From assembly GCA_031260355.1 (NCBI GenBank), contig JAIRJZ010000050.1:1-50857 (forward strand): a stretch of DNA of 50,857 nucleotides. The letters run 5' to 3'. Numbering within the stretch: position 1 is the first letter of the stretch; every line of letters starts with the position of its first letter. The notes under the pieces are model-generated. The model ran no database searches. It was not told the DNA's origin and saw only the letters and a program-made list of their open reading frames with translations. The translations under genes and the position numbers were made by a program. Shown here in pieces: positions 49,706 through 50,857 of this stretch. The stretch is from Burkholderiales bacterium (GTDB lineage: Bacteria; Pseudomonadota; Gammaproteobacteria; Burkholderiales; Casimicrobiaceae).

Positions 49706-50497
49706 ATGGGACTGTTGAAAGATAAAAAAATCCTGATCACCGGGATGATTTCCAACCGCTCGATCGCTTACGGTGTCGCGCAGGCGTGCCGACGCGAGGG
49801 CGCGCAACTGGCGTTTACCTACATGAGTGACGAGCTCCGCGATCGCGTCACGCGGGTGGCTGCCGAATTTCAATCAAACGTTCTGATACCGTGCGATGTT
49901 TCGTCCGACGAGCAGATCGCGGCACTCTTCGAGACGCTAGGAAAAGAATGGGGCGCGCTCGACGGCGTGCTGCATTCGGTCGCCTTCGCGCCGCGGGAAT
50001 CGTTGAGCGGCGATTTTCTGAACGGTATTTCGCGCGAGGCGTTTCGCGTCGCCCACGATATTTCCAGCTACAGCTTCGCGGCGCTGGCAAAAGGCGCGCG
50101 GCCGCTGATGCAGGGGCGGCAGGGATCGTTGTTGACGCTCTCTTACCTCGGCGCCACCAAGTCGATTCCCAATTACAACCTGATGGGGTTGGCGAAGGCG
50201 AGCCTTGAAGCGAATGTGCGCTATATGGCGTCGTGCCTCGGCCCCGAAGGCTTGCGCGTTAACGGCATCGCCGCTGGGCCGATCAAATCGCTGGCCGCGT
50301 CCGGCATCGGCAGTTTCAACAAAATTTTCAAACACGTCGAGCACGTCGCGCCGATGCGTCGTAACGTCACGATCGAAGAAGTCGGCAATGTCGCGGCGTT
50401 TTATTTCTCCGACTTGTCGAGCGCGATCACCGGCGAAATCACCAACGTCGATTGCGGCTATTCGTCGATTGCGGTCGGCATCGACGAACAGGAATAA
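49706..50497 (+). CDS. fabI: enoyl-[acyl-carrier-protein] reductase (NADH)
   Basis: FabI reduces the enoyl-ACP double bond in the last step of each fatty acid elongation cycle. It has the NADH-binding GLLKDKKILITGMISNRSIA, DGVLHSVAFAPRE, the catalytic YxxxxxxK pair in NYNLMGLAKASLEAN, and the loop VNGIAAGPIKSLAASGI. The length of 263 residues is standard. The frame is open upstream to 49463, but the ATG at 49706 gives the conserved N-terminus. Confidence 0.97.
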   Translation: MGLLKDKKILITGMISNRSIAYGVAQACRREGAQLAFTYMSDELRDRVTRVAAEFQSNVLIPCDVSSDEQIAALFETLGKEWGALDGVLHSVAFAPRESLSGDFLNGISREAFRVAHDISSYSFAALAKGARPLMQGRQGSLLTLSYLGATKSIPNYNLMGLAKASLEANVRYMASCLGPEGLRVNGIAAGPIKSLAASGIGSFNKIFKHVEHVAPMRRNVTIEEVGNVAAFYFSDLSSAITGEITNVDCGYSSIAVGIDEQE

Positions 50498-50824
50498 GCA
50501 AAATCAGATTGACCACAAAGAACGCAAGGGCCGCAGAGATTTTTCGGCTCTTGGGGGCGGCCTCGAAATGAGGACTACACCGTAGGCGCTGGTTACCACA
50601 TCGTTCCCGCGCAGACGGGGCTCAGCCCTCCTCTGGATTCCGCTTCTGCGGGAATGACAGAGCGGTCATGCGAACGCTTATCGCAGCACAGCAAATTTGA
50701 GATAGCCGCGACATTCTTTGTGTTTTATGCGAGCGGTTAATTTTTAAAGTCCCCGATAGGGGATCAGTAAATCCCCCGCCTTTAGGCGGCTGGGAAGGAA
50801 GTGGTTCTGGTGTAAAGTAGTTGG
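50498..50824. other. intergenic region and IS left end
   Basis: It begins with a GACCACAAAGAACGCAAG segment, a repeat type also seen near 18508, 35688 and 40519. A dRS3-like element follows (50633-50660). The last 75 bases hold two hairpins typical of an IS200/IS605 left end, listed separately. No gene lies between fabI and the transposase start. Confidence 0.6.
50633..50660. repeat. dRS3-like palindromic repeat
   Basis: CTGGATTCCGCTTCTGCGGG followed by AATGACAG is one base shorter in one arm than the copy at 39628. Confidence 0.75.
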
Positions 50825-50857
50825 ATGGAAGCATACAAGCGCGGTAGCCACACAGTC
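50750..50857 (+). mobile_element. left end of an IS200/IS605-family element, truncated by the window
   Basis: Two short hairpins, TCCCCGATAGGGGA (50750-50763) and CCGCCTTTAGGCGG (50776-50789), precede a transposase start at 50825. CCGCCTTTAGGCGG-type hairpins are frequent at the ends of IS200/IS605 elements, where TnpA recognises single-stranded hairpins. The rest of the element lies outside the window. Confidence 0.7.
50825..50857 (+). CDS. tnpA: IS200/IS605-family transposase TnpA, N-terminal fragment
   Basis: Only 11 codons are in the window: MEAYKRGSHTV. This matches the start of the Y1 HUH transposase family, whose members begin with patterns such as YKRGSHTV followed by the YHLVW segment. 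The identification rests on this short stretch and the hairpins just upstream. Confidence 0.7.
   Translation, partial: MEAYKRGSHTV

Overview
This window looks like a betaproteobacterial chromosome, probably of the Rhodocyclales type, spanning the replication-origin region. That placement is inferred from gene content and order: gyrB and dnaN point left and mnmG, rsmG, parA, parB and atpIBEFHAGDC point right; the ace genes are in aceBAK order and the glycine cleavage genes in gcvT-H-P order; mpl, DUF4124 and zinc-ribbon DUF3426 proteins are present. Most of the window is GC-rich. No rRNA, tRNA or CRISPR array was found.

Layout. At 1-830 there is a 3'-truncated beta-ketoacyl-synthase-like gene running into a poly-C contig end. 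At 830-7660 are mpl, a DUF4124 coiled-coil protein, xth, an ABC-F ATPase and a zinc-ribbon DUF3426 membrane protein. At 7727-18500 lies the origin region: gyrB and dnaN, an AT-rich 480-bp spacer with two parS sites, mnmG, an unknown membrane protein, a Phd/VapC-type toxin-antitoxin pair, rsmG, parA, parB and a YecH-like gene. At 18700-20420 are a NapH-like polyferredoxin and a small cytochrome c. At 21041-28090 is the complete F1Fo ATP synthase operon with a strong terminator.

At 28103-33832 is a sulfur and multiheme redox island. A leftward operon encodes a BigR/SqrR-like repressor, two YeeE/YedE half-transporters and a CoA-disulfide-reductase-rhodanese fusion, driven by a promoter that overlaps a perfect palindrome. 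Beside it lie a rightward octaheme cytochrome with a NrfA-like core (CXXCK heme, unusual CX4CH heme, foreign-looking codon use) and a tetraheme cytochrome. I rate this island the most interesting part of the window.

At 33878-38788 is the glyoxylate-shunt operon aceB-aceA-aceK. It is followed by a free-standing lipoyl-domain protein, trmB, and the glycine cleavage operon gcvT-(unknown membrane protein)-gcvH-gcvP. At 46047-50497 are mtgA, a second copy of the small cytochrome c, nadD-rsfS-rlmH, a SodC-like lipoprotein that seems to lack metal ligands, and fabI. The window ends inside the left end of an IS200/IS605-type element.

Intergenic spaces carry several families of dispersed palindromes: dRS3-like ATTCCC...GGGAAT elements, GTCATCCTGCG hairpins, a 27-bp inverted repeat and a GTAGGTTGGG element. 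Small spliced-in genes (the toxin-antitoxin pair and two unknown membrane proteins) interrupt otherwise conserved operons.
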